A DNA stretch of 64,000 bases from Apiosordaria backusii. Its lineage: Eukaryota; Ascomycota; Sordariomycetes; Sordariales; Lasiosphaeriaceae. The position numbers and the translations under genes are program-made. This document shows, in pieces, positions 1 to 11,525 of the stretch. The notes beneath the pieces were generated by a model that saw nothing but the letters and a program-made list of their open reading frames with translations, was not told the DNA's origin and did not search any database. How positions within the stretch are numbered: position 1 is the stretch's first letter; every line of letters begins with the position of its first letter. The DNA lies in assembly GCA_030549205.1 (NCBI GenBank), contig JAUKTV010000014.1, positions 806,001 to 870,000 on the forward strand, read 5' to 3'.

Positions 1-856
1 AGTAAGAGAAGTAGCAGAGTTGTTCGAAGACAAGAAAAAGGGCGACTCTCTCCGCGCAGCATGGCAGAACCGCAGGGCGAGAGTGCAGGAGCGTGATGAA
101 GAATACCCATCACTCCCAGGATTGGGGGGCATGCACGGCGCCACCACCTCCACCACGGGGTGGGCAACAGCCGCTGCTCCGACTACCATCTCCCTCCACA
201 ACAACGGCGCGGCTCAACAACAGAGGAACTCCAACCGGGTCCTCAAACTGAAAAACAGCACCCGGAGGGGAAGTATCAGCAACTCCTCGGTGATGTCCTT
301 TGCTTCGGCGTCGAGCGGTAATGCCGCTGGGCCGAGCAGAGGGATTACTACTGCTTCACCGACTGCTTTCCCGGCGCTTCCAAGTGCTTCACGGCCTGCT
401 GCTGCGGCTGCTGCGGCTGCGACTAGGAGTCAGCCAAGTTGGATTGGTGGAGGGACCAGTGCACCCGCTGCGCCGGCACCGAGGTCTACAACGACAGCTA
501 GTCATGTTGGCACTGGAGCGAGGAGGCCGCCTCCTCCTCTGCAGAACAGCAGCGATGCGTTTCCTGCTTTGCCTGCTGCTCCTAAGCCCAAGACTACTAT
601 TTTTGGGTATGGGAGGGGTGTGGTGAGGAGGGACTTTGGGGTGAAGAGCGATACTGGGTTTAGCTGGGGTGGTGGTGGTGGTGGTGGTGGTGGTGGGAGT
701 GGAAGCAATGCCGGCGGGTCTGCTGGTGGTGGTGGTGGAGAGAATGCTGAACAGCAGCAGCATCAGCATCAGCATCAGCAGGAGCAAGGTGGAGGTGGTG
801 GTGGGGGGAAGGGGGGGAAGAAGAATAAGAAGCAGGTTTTGGCTCATTGGGGTTGA
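1..856 (+). CDS. C-terminal part of a Hel2/ZNF598-like zinc-finger ubiquitin ligase (5' truncated by window edge)
   Basis: The frame is open from base 2 to the TGA at 854-856, so this is the 3' part of a gene that begins outside the window (about 284 residues seen). The visible part has no catalytic domain. It is low-complexity, with Ser/Ala/Pro tracts, a poly-Gly run from a GGT microsatellite (about 668-698), a His/Gln run, and a Lys-rich tail ending QVLAHWG. A short conserved-looking block, FPALPAAPKPKTTIFGYGRG, precedes VRRDFG. From memory this layout (FPALP motifs, a TTIFGYG block, Lys-rich HWG end) resembles the C-terminus of fungal Hel2/ZNF598 proteins. Those are RING/C2H2 E3 ligases that ubiquitinate stalled ribosomes in ribosome quality control. 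The RING domain would lie upstream, so the assignment is tentative. It is convergent with IRE1. Confidence 0.45.
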   Translation, partial: VREVAELFEDKKKGDSLRAAWQNRRARVQERDEEYPSLPGLGGMHGATTSTTGWATAAAPTTISLHNNGAAQQQRNSNRVLKLKNSTRRGSISNSSVMSFASASSGNAAGPSRGITTASPTAFPALPSASRPAAAAAAAATRSQPSWIGGGTSAPAAPAPRSTTTASHVGTGARRPPPPLQNSSDAFPALPAAPKPKTTIFGYGRGVVRRDFGVKSDTGFSWGGGGGGGGGGSGSNAGGSAGGGGGENAEQQQHQHQHQQEQGGGGGGGKGGKKNKKQVLAHWG

Positions 857-1395
857 GATGAGATGGTATGGCTATAGTAGGTATGTACATACATGTGGGA
901 GCTGAGAGGGTCAGCGATGGTTGTTAGTCGAGAGTCAGCGAGAGAATGATTATTGTGTGTATACAATATGAGATATTTGCTAGCGTGCATGCATGGATGG
1001 GGATGGGGATGGGGGGTGTAATTTGACATGATGTTGGGGTATGCGTACATACAAGAGATGACGATAAGATTCACGGACAAAAAAAGAAAAGCGTGTCATA
1101 CACGGAGTAGCTATTACAGCGCTATGTATGTATTTGGATCTAGGTAGATACAAACCGGATTTGGGAGCTTCACGGTGCAGGGTGAGTTTGCTATGTGTAA
1201 AAAAAGACCTTGTATAAATCATCGATCGCTGTGTACCTACCTTATCATGACTAAACGCTCCACAGGAATCCGCTCCCTCTACAACAAACGCCGCAAAAAG
1301 ACCATCAACGATCATTGCACAGCACAACCCTGGTACGAACCCGATCCGCTTCCATATCTGTATATAGATGAACCCCCAAAGTGGGCAGCACTCCC
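857..1395. other. Convergent intergenic region, 3' UTRs
   Basis: No gene seen. It lies between two stop codons and probably holds both 3' UTRs. The one structure of note is a G-run cluster at about 995-1016 (tracts of 4, 4 and 6 G separated by AT) on the coding strand of the Hel2-like gene, a possible weak G-quadruplex. Confidence 0.6.
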
Positions 1396-4300
1396 CTAAG
1401 GCACCACAACCTCAGGTTCATAATACAGCCTGAACCGATCCGACTCGTGGCACTTGACCTCGTAAATCACATGCCAGCACTCCATCAGCAAGCCCGGAAA
1501 CCTCGACGCCCAAAACTGCATGTACCCTTCCGGCAGGCTCCCCACCATCTTCTTCACCGACTCGGGCATGTCCTCGTAGTGGTTCTTCTTATTCCTCAGT
1601 GCCCTCAGCAAGTCCAGCATCTTCGTCCCCGTGTACTTCCTCTGCTTGCCCAGGCTGTCGACAAACGGCTGGGGTAGCTTCTTGAGGAAGTCACCCCCTA
1701 TGATTTTCTTGGCATTGTCTTCGAGCATGAGAAGGGCATCGGAGGGTGGGTCGCGCGGTTCCTTTTCAAAGTGATCCGAAACATCACACAGGAAATCGAG
1801 GCGCTTCTTGTACGACCAGAAGAAGGGGTGACCCATGACAACCTTAGCGGTGGGGCGGTCCTTGGGTATGGGATTCAGCATCCAGTCAATGAGGTGGTCA
1901 GCTTCAACTGCCAAATCCCCAAGAACGTTCAGGTCCTTGAGGCTTTTGGTGCCTTGGCGGATGTTGACTTCTCGCATGAAGCGATCGCCGCAGTCATAGG
2001 GGTGTTTGCCGCGAGTCAGCATGTAGTAGTAGACCAGGCCCAAGGAGAAAATGTCAATGGCGCGGGTGACGCGGCGGCTCGACGCCGGAGTGCCCTCTGG
2101 ACCGGTAACGTTGGAGGTAGAGTGGAAACTGGAGCCAGGGTCGGCGAGAGCCATGGGGTGGGCGTGTGGCGGGACGTCATCGTCCACCAAGAGTTCTGGA
2201 GCGCGCCAGCCGGTAGTTCCGGCAGCGTGGGCGGTGGTGGCGCCGAACGAGGACTGTGTGCCTTCCAGCTTCTTACAAAGACCGAAATCAGAAACAAGAA
2301 TGCGGGGGCGACCATTTTTGCCCATGTTGACGAGGATGTTCTGCGGCTTGAGATCGCGATGTACGATGCGCAACGAGTGCAGGTGGCTTATACCGTTGGC
2401 GATTTGCAAAAGCACGTTCGTCATGTGTTTCTCGCCAGCTATCGCCAGCTCGCGGTACTGGTAGGGTTTGGTAATGACGTCGGCTAACGATGCCTGGCAG
2501 AGTTCCAATGCAATGTACAGGAAAGAATTGCGCTCGGTTTGAGCAAAGTATCGGATCACTACTTGTGTTTAGTTGGGGCTTCGGGGTAGGTAGGGACTGA
2601 TGTTGAAACTCACCATTGTAGTTGTCATCACTTTCGCGCAAAAGCTTCGTTTCTTGACTGGCAATCTCGTGGAATTGCACCAACATACGCTTGACAGCAA
2701 CGGCACGACCATCCCATTTGCCAGAGAAGACAACGGTGCCGTTGCTTCCTGTGCCCAGCTGATCGGCTTCGTTGACTTCCAGACCGCCCATGCGAATAAT
2801 GTGACCAGAGACCTCATCAGTATTGCCAGGGACGGTCAAGATATCCGGCTCCAACGTGGGTGCCGGACGAAGTTGCTTTGCCTTGTTGACAGCCTCCTCA
2901 ACCGATTCCTGTGGAGGGTCATCATCTCGAGATTGGGAATTCTCACTCGGCTCTTTGTTGCCGCCTCCTTTTTTGTGCTTAACGCCGCCACGACGGCCCC
3001 TGTGTCCCTTCTTCTTCTTCGGAGTGTCTGCAGCACCAGCAGCAGCGCCATCAAGACCTGCGATAACAGGGTTGGGCGGGGATGGGGGGGTGTCTGAAGC
3101 TGTGGGTGACGATTCAACCTGGCCGTTGGCAGGCTCGACGGCAGCGGGGCGACGAACCGACACGGGTGCCGTATCCTCGCCCGTAGGAACAACAGGTGCC
3201 TCTAGCTTCTCGGCTTCTTCCTTAGGTACACTGGGTTCGACAAACTCCACCGGTTGAACCACCTGAGGAGTACTCGGCAGCTCTTGGACTTGAGGACTCG
3301 GTGACACCTTGACTTCGACTGCCAAGCCAGAAGGTTTGGCTGTCCGGCCTTGTGAATTCCACTTGGCCAGAATTGGACCTTTCAAGTAGAAAAAGAGAAT
3401 TATACAAAGCACGATGATGTTGACACGGCTGGTGACCAACTCAGACACCGTGGTGGCAGCAATCCTCTCGGCTTGCTCTTTTGCCGATTGGAGAATGTCG
3501 GTGGGTTTTGGTTCAGCCGGAGACAATGATTTCGGACCGTCTGTATTGATAGGAGATCCAGCATTCTCAGGCTCTGGCGGTGCGTCAATCATCAAGGGCA
3601 AATTGGCGACATCCTTGAAGGGAAGAGTGTCGGGGTGGGTGACTGGCACTTGGTGAACCCCGACCAAGGCCTTGGACATCTGGGCTTCGTTACTCAGCTC
3701 CAAAATGTCCGTGGTTTTCCACCACTCCGCCTTGCCAATCTGTGCGGCTGGTGCTTTCGCAATCAAGGGGTAGCGGCTTCCAGACATAGCGTACCAACTA
3801 CCACCCTCCGTCTGGTTGAGGAGAACTTTTTCGTCGCCGAAACCTGTGTTTTGCTGCCCGGGCAACGGAGGGTGCGGCAGAACAACACGGTTCGGTTTGT
3901 CGCCCGGTTTGGTCTCGCCGCGGTGCAAGACGTCAAAGACGCGAGCAATTGGTGAATTGAGAGTCTTTTGAAAGACTCGGTTTGCGCCGCTACCATACTC
4001 GATCCCAATATACCGCCCATCAGGATGGCCTGCGATGTAGTGCCTGTCCTTGCTGTACTGGTTCTGTTGAATGAGATCCCTGTCACGCGTGTTGGGCCCC
4101 CATTCGCAATACTTGAGAGAAGCAATGGGTCCGCTGCCCACACGATGGATCACGACAGTGTACTCGGTGCGGCCGAGGGTGATGGTGCCGCTGTTACACT
4201 CCTCGTCCCCATCGGCAAGCGCGTTTGGCTTGTAGCAGCTGTCGGTTTCAACCTGGTTGACAAAAATGCCAGCAGAGCCAACTTCTTCCATGATGGCCCC

Positions 4301-5122
4301 GGTCGCGGCGTTGAAAGTAACCATGGTGGTCTTCTTGTCGCCCGTGTACATGATGCCTTCGTCCGGGTCATTGAGCGGGGAGAGGTCTTCAACGACCTTC
4401 TTCATGGTCCAGGGCATCTTGGCGAGGCCGGTTCCTTCCTCGTTTGGCCTCCATAGATAGAGCTCCCCGTCGCGGGTGGGTTCCACGACCCAAATGTAAT
4501 GATCGATGGGGTCATAGTCGTCGTCGAGAATGGAGCGATTGGTACGGAAATGACGGGTCTCGATCATGGGTCGGTCGGCCTTGAAGTGCCAACGCTCCTC
4601 TCCTGTTTTCCTGTCGCTGGCGTAGAGATCTCCATCGACGGTCGCCAGAAGCACAAAGTCTTCCACTTCCCACTCCTCCAGACGCCGCGCAAGATGCTGC
4701 GAGAGTCCGGCCCCGCGGTTGGGGCTGTCTTTTGATGGAGGCGGTGCTCTAACGGACAAGTCAGACGAGTCCGGAGCTAAAGCTTGGGCGCGCACATCGT
4801 GAGCATTATAAATATTGTTGTTGTTGATGTTGTTGTTATGGTTATTATTGTCGGTTTCGCCGGATGGTGACAGCACGTCGGCTTCCCGGGTGATGGCATT
4901 CTTGCGCCGTGCAGGCGTTTCGACGACGGGCTGGGCCGTCAGGGCGGTCGAGGCTAGGTTTTGGGCGACATGCTGGTGGTCGCCCTCGAGAGGTGACCGT
5001 AATCGAGGGGTTGCTGCCGCGTCGGGCTGCTGCTGAGCATCGGCCAACTGGAGCAGAGGCAGGAGGATTACGGCGAGGGTTGCCCAGGTGTATTTGCGCT
5101 GGCCGGGAGGCCGTCGCAACAT
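1396..5122 (-). CDS. IRE1: IRE1: ER unfolded-protein-response sensor kinase/endoribonuclease
   Basis: Two exons, complement(2614..5122) and complement(1396..2558), give 1223 residues. The 55-bp intron (2559-2613, GTGAGT..TAG) splits the kinase domain just before VIRYF. The order is: signal peptide (1-29, ending LADAQ); luminal sensor region with beta-propeller-like repeats (about 150-500) that in the family detects unfolded protein; one transmembrane helix (about 567-586); a long linker with a Lys/Arg-rich block (about 702-720); protein kinase; RNase KEN domain to the C-terminus. Kinase landmarks are GTGSNGTV (glycine loop), AVKRM (Lys 811), HRDLKPQN (Asp about 905) and DFG (about 927-929). 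The family protein sits in the ER membrane, oligomerises under stress and splices HAC1-type mRNA. In yeast a basic linker of this kind helps dock that mRNA. An Asn-rich tract (about 92-104) in the luminal part is species-specific low complexity. The length matches fungal orthologues. Confidence 0.96.
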
Positions 5123-6983
5123 GTTGGGGGCGTCAACGCGACTGACTCGGGGAGATGGACGATTACATCAAAGGGTTCCCCGGAAATCGGCAGCTGCTGC
5201 ACGACCGTCGAGCGTCGAGGTCGAGAGTGGATTCGGGTCTACTGCAGCCGACCGACAACGGCGACAGTCGCCTAAGGTTAAGAGATACAGCGGGTGTGGC
5301 GGTGGGGGTCGAAAGCCTGTGTTGTGTTGAGCGTTCTCGTTATATCGTGTTCTGGATGAGCAACGAGGAGCAAGCGACGTGAGCAGGCGGGTGGAGGGCC
5401 ATGGAAGCAATAAATGGAAGCAATTGGACACGCAAGAATGGCTTGCCCGGCTCGCCCTTCCTCCCTCGCCAAGTCTGTTGACATGGATGTTAGGGCACGG
5501 GAGCGAAGTGGGGTGCGGCTAGCAACAGACTCCCCTGGAGTTATCAAGTGACTTTTCCCATCATGCTCCTGGAGCATATATGAGCAACACCAACAAAGGA
5601 GCACCTTGAAGGCCTTGATATGACTCGATAACCGACATTGAAAGATCAGGGAAGGTGACGAGCGGCAGTTCTGAGCTTATACTTTAGCCAGAAAGTCAAA
5701 TTTGCTGGCATTGCGTGCACTCGCGTTTTCACAATATCCACGTGGTCGATGAAGTCAACGGCTTGGGGAAAACAAGCCCAGTTCAGGGACATTGGGACCA
5801 GGCACTTCAAGGTTAAATAAGTGCCGGTAGTAGTCCCAGTGATCGATCTACGCCACCACAGATCATGAATACAGGTCAGATGAGAGCGATCTCAAGTGTG
5901 CAAGTGAAGCTCCAAAGTTGACTGACGACGGAGCAAGACGAATGTACTGCTCTAACAAATTCGAAACAGGCTGTGCATCAATATTTGTTGCTGATTGGAT
6001 GACCTGCCAAGACATGGTTACAAGTACCCCTCCATCGACAACGCAAGTTGTTGCAATCCCTCTGGCCGCCCTTGCGCTGAAGAGACAAAAATGGCTGCGG
6101 CTAAAGTCATCCAAGGACGCACACCTTTTCGACAGCACAGGACAAATTGTCATTTGGAGATGAAGTGCGTCGAAGGCTTCAGAAGCCCTGTTCCCTGCGT
6201 TACAGTGCACTCCGTACCGTGTTCTGCCGCGGTGGAGCTGCCTGCGAGACGAGGAAGGGTCACCCTTTCATCTGCCCACATTTCTCCTGATCGGTATCAT
6301 TCGACCGTCAACCGGTACTGTCAAATGCCCGGTTCTTCAAATGGTCCGAATATTGATTCTTCACGCCTTTTTTTTTTAATACTTAGCTATCATTTGTGCG
6401 ACTTGCTTCTTCCTGAAGCAGATCCCGGAGAGTTTCTGACCGCCGCCCCTCCTCCTTTTGTTTCCCGATTAATTGATCAGCAGACACCAACTCGCCCTCG
6501 CACCTGTTGATCCTCTTTTTTGCTCGTCCCTTCTTCGGTCAACCTCTATTGTTTCCCTTCTGGGACATGTGGATATCAACTGATCAAAGCCTCCCTCCTC
6601 CCTTGGCCTCTTGCTGGTTTCAGTTGTGCCACAGCGGCGGGCTCTACCGCTTTTCCTTGTTTTAGAAGCCGTTCAAATCCTGCTTCAACGGGAGAGAACA
6701 ACGAGACGTGGCTCATTCGGGCTGAGAATAACGATCGGGTTCTGCATGCAACCTCGCTGCGTTGGCAACTTTCATTGGCCACCCCTTCTCTCGGCCCCCG
6801 TCCATCACCGAAATTGCAGCCGAAAAACTGTTGTCTTGCAAGTGCCCAACTCGGCCGGTGCTTTGGTCGCTCCCCGGGCTCCACCCATCCGGAACCCGAT
6901 ATGCGGCGGATAGATTGGGACGGCATGGTTCGGCACAAGTGCATGATATTAAACACTACTACAAAACGATATTGTGACGCTTC
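5123..6983. other. IRE1 promoter/5' UTR and acyl-CoA dehydrogenase 3' flank
   Basis: About 1.86 kb without a convincing gene. Open frames here (for example 5995-6510 and 6520-7035, plus) have no recognisable similarity, and one runs into the end of the antisense acyl-CoA dehydrogenase gene. A long C/T-rich tract at about 6365-6660 could be a promoter or UTR pyrimidine tract. Nothing else seen. Confidence 0.5.
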
Positions 6984-8388
6984 TTACAGTTTCGCACTCT
7001 TTCCATCCTCCAACATCTTGGTCTGCACCTTGTAAATCTTGAGCAGCTGCCGGACCGCCAAGTCGAGCAAGACATCCTCCGAGCCTCCTGGAATTCTCGT
7101 CCCTGGAACCTCGCGATAGAGAACTGTATGGCAAGTCAGCACAGGAGTTTACTAACATCAAAAAACCAACAAAGCAAAAGAACTCACTCTCGGCAATCAT
7201 CCCCTGCCCCGTCGTCGTAAACCCATTTCCACCAAACAACAGCACCGCCGTATCCGCACACTCCTTGAAGACAATCCCCGCCTGCGCCTTCAACAAGGCC
7301 GTCAGTCCTCCCAGCTTCACATCCGCTTCCTCGGCCGGCAGCTTCGCCATCAAATACGCAAAATGCTCCACCCACGCCGTCAAACTCTCGAGCAACGCGC
7401 CCGCTTTAGCCAGCCGGTGCCGCACCACCGGCTGCTCCACCAACGGCTTCCCAAACGCCTCCCTCTTCGTGACGTACTCGAACGCGCTGCTCAACGCAAC
7501 CCTCGCCTGCCTCGTCGTCCCCGTCGCAACAGCGAGTCTCTCATGATTGAAGTTGGTCATGATGTACTTCATCCCTTGGTTCTCCTTCCCAATCAAGTTC
7601 TCAACGGGAACTTTGACATCGTCCAGTTCGATAAATGTCGTCCCAGCTGAGATCTGCCCAGCGACTTTGAGTCGTCTCATATTCACCCCCGGGTGTCCCT
7701 TCAGAGGTACTACCAACAGCGAAATCCCCGCTGCCCCTGAGCCAGGGCGACCAGTGCGAACGGCCATGGAGGCGTACTCAGACCATATCCCATTTGTAAT
7801 CCATTTTTTCGTGCCATTGACAATGTAGTGCTTCCCATCGGGCGTCTTTTTCGCAGTGGTGACGATACCAGCGACATCGCTCCCCGCCTCTGGCTCGGTG
7901 ATAGCGATGCAGATCCTCTTGTTGCCTCTCAAAATATCAGGGACGATTCGTTCTTGGAGTTGCTGGCTGCCAAACTTCAGAATGAGTGGCAGACCGAAAG
8001 CAATGCCGGTCGTGAGACTGCCCGCGGGACCGGCGAGGCCGGAGCGGACCATCTCGTCGGAGTAGATGTATCCATGGATGGAGTCGAAATCTTCGACTTT
8101 GAGGCCACCCAACAGGGTGTGGATGCCGAGCTTTTTGAGCCAGGCGACGGGTAATGGAGCGGGGAGGGCGGGGATGAGCATGTGGTGCTTTGCAAAGGTT
8201 GCAAAGACAGATTCGGGGACGGTGGCGGTGGGGGATTGCTCGGATTCGATGGCGAGGGAGTGGAGGTTTTGGGTGATGAAGGGGCGGATGGCGGCTGCCC
8301 AATGGAGGTGGGAGGGGGTGAAGTAGGGGGATGGGAGGCCCATGAGGGCGGGGGGGTCGGAGAAGGGGATGGGGGCTTTGGGGGACAT
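6984..8388 (-). CDS. Acyl-CoA dehydrogenase family flavoprotein
   Basis: Two exons, complement(7188..8388) and complement(6984..7123), give 446 residues. The 64-bp intron (GTGAG..CAG) restores the conserved C-terminus (ILYREVPGTRIPGGSEDVLL); read-through would replace it with an unrelated tail. The three acyl-CoA dehydrogenase parts are present. The N-terminal helical domain has LPLILKFGSQQLQERIVPDI. The middle beta domain has the FAD/substrate motif TEPEAGSDVAGI and KKWITNG. The C-terminal helical domain has NFNHERLAVA and LFGGNGFTTTGQGMIAE. Family enzymes oxidise acyl-CoA to trans-2-enoyl-CoA and pass electrons to ETF or, in peroxisomal types, to oxygen. The C-terminal SAKL resembles a peroxisomal PTS1 tripeptide (AKL), so a peroxisomal site is possible. 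The substrate chain cannot be told from sequence. Confidence 0.92.
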
Positions 8389-9186
8389 TTTGACTTTCTT
8401 TTCGAAATGATATCACGGTAAGTCAGTAAAGAGAGATAAAAGTGAAGCAAAAAGATTGATGGCAATGTGCATGGTGAACACAAAGGTAAGTATATGTAGG
8501 ATCACGATCCCCGCATTTTTGGAGGGGATCGCCAACTTGGAGTGGATTGAGCCTCGGTTCCCCTGGCTTCTCCGCACCGCGCCTTGACAGCTGCGTTGGA
8601 GATCACGACAGGGCTAAGAGCTGAGCATGCGGGGTTACCTAGCACAACTTCAATATCATGGATATTGTGTCAAGCAGGTTTCCTCAAGTAACAACATCTC
8701 ACCATATTCTGGTAGCTTTATCGAGATATATCTAGTCTCTGCATATCTCCGTTGTAGAAGCCGGTGTATACCATGTCAGGTAGTCACTGTTAAAGAAAAA
8801 GAGCAAAAGTCTAAGTAGTTCATTTTTTTTTTCAGAATATAAAATACTGGGATAGAAAAAAAATATAAAACTTTCAATCCTGAGTCCATTGAAAGGAAGG
8901 CATAAAAGCATTATTGTATATTGGACCCTACGGAATGGAAGTTGCATCTTCTCCTCATAAAGTTGGCAGGAGCAACACCGGCCAGCCACTCAAAGTTCAC
9001 CCAGCAAAATTATACAACTAAAATCTTTTCTTCTCTTAGTCCTTCATTGCGATTATCAGTTCTTCAAGCGACATCAAACCCCAATAATCTTTTAAACTCC
9101 TCAACCCCTTTTATCATGCTCCCCACAACGCCAAAAACACCGACATTTGCACACCCGCTCTAACCAGTATATGCCACTCCTTCTAT
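8389..9186. other. Intergenic, no gene seen
   Basis: About 0.8 kb between the acyl-CoA dehydrogenase start and the stop of the next minus-strand gene. It should hold the dehydrogenase promoter. A short A/T-rich tract lies at 8800-8880. No RNA gene or repeat recognised. Confidence 0.5.
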
Positions 9187-9883
9187 CTACAATGCAACAC
9201 CAACAAACACAGCTCCCAACCCAAGCATCACCGCCGCAACCGACACCCCATTCATACCCGGCGCCCCGGCCTTGGTCGTCGTCGCCGGTCCTGCCCCTCC
9301 CTGAGCATTATTCGACCCCGGTGCATTCGTCCCACTAGGTGCCTGCGTCGTCTGCGCAGCATTATCTGATCCACCACCCGTTTGAGTCGGCAAGTCGGTC
9401 CTGTCACCATCATTAGCTTTCCAGTTCTGCCAACTCTATCACCTTACAGAGTAAGTAAGGTACTCACCCAACAGTAGGTCCCCCCGAGTTCCCATTCCCC
9501 CCCTCGGCAGCAGCAGATTTGCTCGCCAGCGCCTCCTTCCCACAGCTATCCTCCCACAACTTCTCCGTCACACCTAGTTCTTTGGCCGGCTCGCAAAACT
9601 GAGGGAAGAACATGATGCAGTATGTGTAAAGGGAAATAGCATATAGATCGTAGGTATGTCCGGTAGTTTGGGTGCAAGTTGGGATGCAAGTCCCCACGAA
9701 GAGCTCAGAGCCGGCACCGCCGCACATGCACTCCGCGAAGGACTGGGTGGCGGGGTCGCCGGGGCAGGTGGCGACTGCGTTGTCGAAGCAGGACTGGCAT
9801 TGGGGGGAGGAGCCGATGAAGAGGGGGTTTATGGCTGATGCTGTTGCTGCTAGGAGGGAGGTAAGGTATAGAAGGCGGGCCAT
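9187..9883 (-). CDS. Secreted Cys-rich, predicted GPI-anchored protein
   Basis: Two exons, complement(9468..9883) and complement(9187..9400), give 209 residues. The intron is 67 bp (GTGAGT..CAG). A signal peptide (about 1-17, LLAATASA) is followed by a compact domain with about ten Cys (CQSCFDNAVATCPG, CMCGG, CIPTC, FCEP and others). A Gly/Ser/Thr/Ala-rich stalk follows, then a terminal hydrophobic stretch (VSVAAVMLGLGAVFVGVAL) preceded by small residues, as in GPI-anchor signals. The expected location is the plasma membrane or cell wall. The spacing of Cys pairs resembles small fungal surface proteins, but I do not recognise a named family. It lies in the same orientation as the next gene, another GPI-type protein, about 1 kb away. 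Confidence 0.85.
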
Positions 9884-10859
9884 GATGAAGGGTTGGGAGG
9901 GATGAGGTAAGGAGTGACGATGTCAAAACAGAAAAATGACCGCGCGATGTCAAAAGTAAGGAAGACAACGATGTTAGAAACAAACAGAATCGATAAAAGG
10001 AACAAGATGGAGGGAAGGGAGAGGGAAATTGCATTGTAAATGGGAAGTCAAGGCGTTTTATATCACATCAACACAATCACAGCTGAAATCTCAAGATCTG
10101 CATCCCCTTTTCGGCCAGCATCGCAAATGCAGAGCCACAATGGGTGGCCGTGGAGGCCGTGGGAAGTCGATCTGGTTCTGGGCCACATGGGGAAATGCGG
10201 TGCCCAAAGGCCCAAAACAAATGCTATTCTGCCCAGGAACCAATGGACATGACACTGGAAATCTAGACGCAGGAGCTAAAAAAGCAATAAAACATGCCTT
10301 TTCCAGTGACAGAACGGTTGGGATCTGCCAGAAAGGAAGCGCTATTGTTTTCAGCCGCAGTTGGTGTTTGGGGCAAGTCCGAAAAATGTCTTGGCGGGAT
10401 ATGGTGAGAGGTCTAGAACTTGGGGGGGTTTGCCGCTGGGGTTCAATTTGGTTCATTGGATAGGTATTTTGAAACTCCTTGTGCTTTTGGATAGGGATTG
10501 AGATTCAGAGTTTACCAAGTGCCGTTACTCACCTGCGCTGAGTAATGTAGATATGTAGGTAGGAACGTAGTCTACTCTATCTACCTTAGATGAGGTGCTG
10601 AACAAACACTGCGACATTTCGCCATAGGTACGTTGGTATCTCAAAGCGCTTAAGGGCTCAGGCCGTTGCATATGTGCACAATACTATGAGATCGTAGCCA
10701 CCGTTTTCAAAGGGTACTTTGTAACCCTCTATTATGCAATATCTCCAACGCTACAAAATTTGATATCCTGGCAGATAAATATCCAAGCACCTCAGCCATG
10801 CAACACCATATACACACTTCACCTCCATCTCACGTCTCACCCCATCATCTCAACCCCCC
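9884..10859. other. Intergenic, no gene seen
   Basis: Upstream flank of the Cys-rich gene and 3' flank of the ribonuclease gene. A 144-codon plus-strand frame (10029-10463) lacks recognisable domains and was not accepted. No repeats of note. Confidence 0.5.
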
Positions 10860-11525
10860 TCACAAAACAAAAGCCCAAGCCATCAGCCCAACCGCAACAC
10901 CCTGCACCCCCAACCGCTGCACCATCGACCCAGCCGAATCCGGGCTCACCGTCGAAGTAGAAGTAGACGTAGTCGTCGAAGAAGTCTGCGTCTGCGTCCT
11001 AGTAGCAGTAGTCACAGTCGTCGTAGTACCATCACTCGCCCCCGTGCCAGGGCGTCCCTCAGACCGGGTAGCGCACATAATGAACGCATTCCCCCCCGCG
11101 CCGGTGTGCGTCATTGTCCCGACATAAACGCAGTTACCGTTGAGGTCGGGGTTGAAGACGATTCTGTCTGGTCCCGGGGCGCCTTTTCATTCTGTCAGTA
11201 TCATAAAATATGAAAATAGGGAGATGGGGGGGATGAACTCACCGCCAGAATAAGCCCCATTTCTCACAATGGGAAATTCTTGATAGGGACCGCTGGCAGC
11301 AAAGACGAGACCTTCCCGGTTGTTGAACCGATGAGGATACTTGTTATTGCCTAGCTGCCGGCCTTCTTCAAACAGCCGGCACCCCTCGGCGGTGGCTTCG
11401 TCGAGTTGGGCTTTGGACCAGTTGGTGTTGCCGCAGGAGACTTGGGAGATGCCGGCTGTTCCTTGGGCTGTGACGCCGGTTGCTGCCGAGAGGGCGAGGA
11501 GGAGGAGGGATTTGAGGGTGAACAT
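10860..11525 (-). CDS. GPI-anchored guanyl-specific ribonuclease (RNase T1/N1 family)
   Basis: Two exons, complement(11243..11525) and complement(10860..11182), give 201 residues. The 60-bp intron (GTGAGT..AAG) lies between YSGG and APGPDR. A signal peptide (1-20, ending GVTA) precedes an RNase T1-type domain (about 29-129). The catalytic set of the family is in place: Tyr63 and His65 in KYPHRFNN, Glu83 in YQEFPI, Arg101 in GPDRIVFN, His120 in TMTHTGAGG. These enzymes cleave single-stranded RNA after guanosine through a 2',3'-cyclic phosphate. Classical members are short and freely secreted. This one carries about 70 extra residues: a Thr/Ser-rich, probably O-glycosylated stalk and a C-terminal hydrophobic segment (QGVAVGLMAWAFVL) that fits a GPI signal. 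It is therefore likely tethered to the wall or membrane. The family also includes defence-type ribonucleases, but nothing here shows ribosome specificity. Confidence 0.92.

Noticed and set aside
389..847. Antisense frames over the Hel2-like gene encoding Thr/Leu/His runs
   Set aside because: They are the reverse reading of the GGT and CAG microsatellites in a real coding region.
995..1016. G-quadruplex
   Set aside because: Only three clear tracts of four or more G; too weak to list as a feature on its own.
6520..7035. 171-codon plus-strand frame
   Set aside because: It runs into the antisense of the acyl-CoA dehydrogenase last exon and has no recognisable product.
10029..10463. 144-codon plus-strand frame
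   Set aside because: No domain, unusual Trp/Gly-rich composition, no intron or promoter logic; treated as chance.
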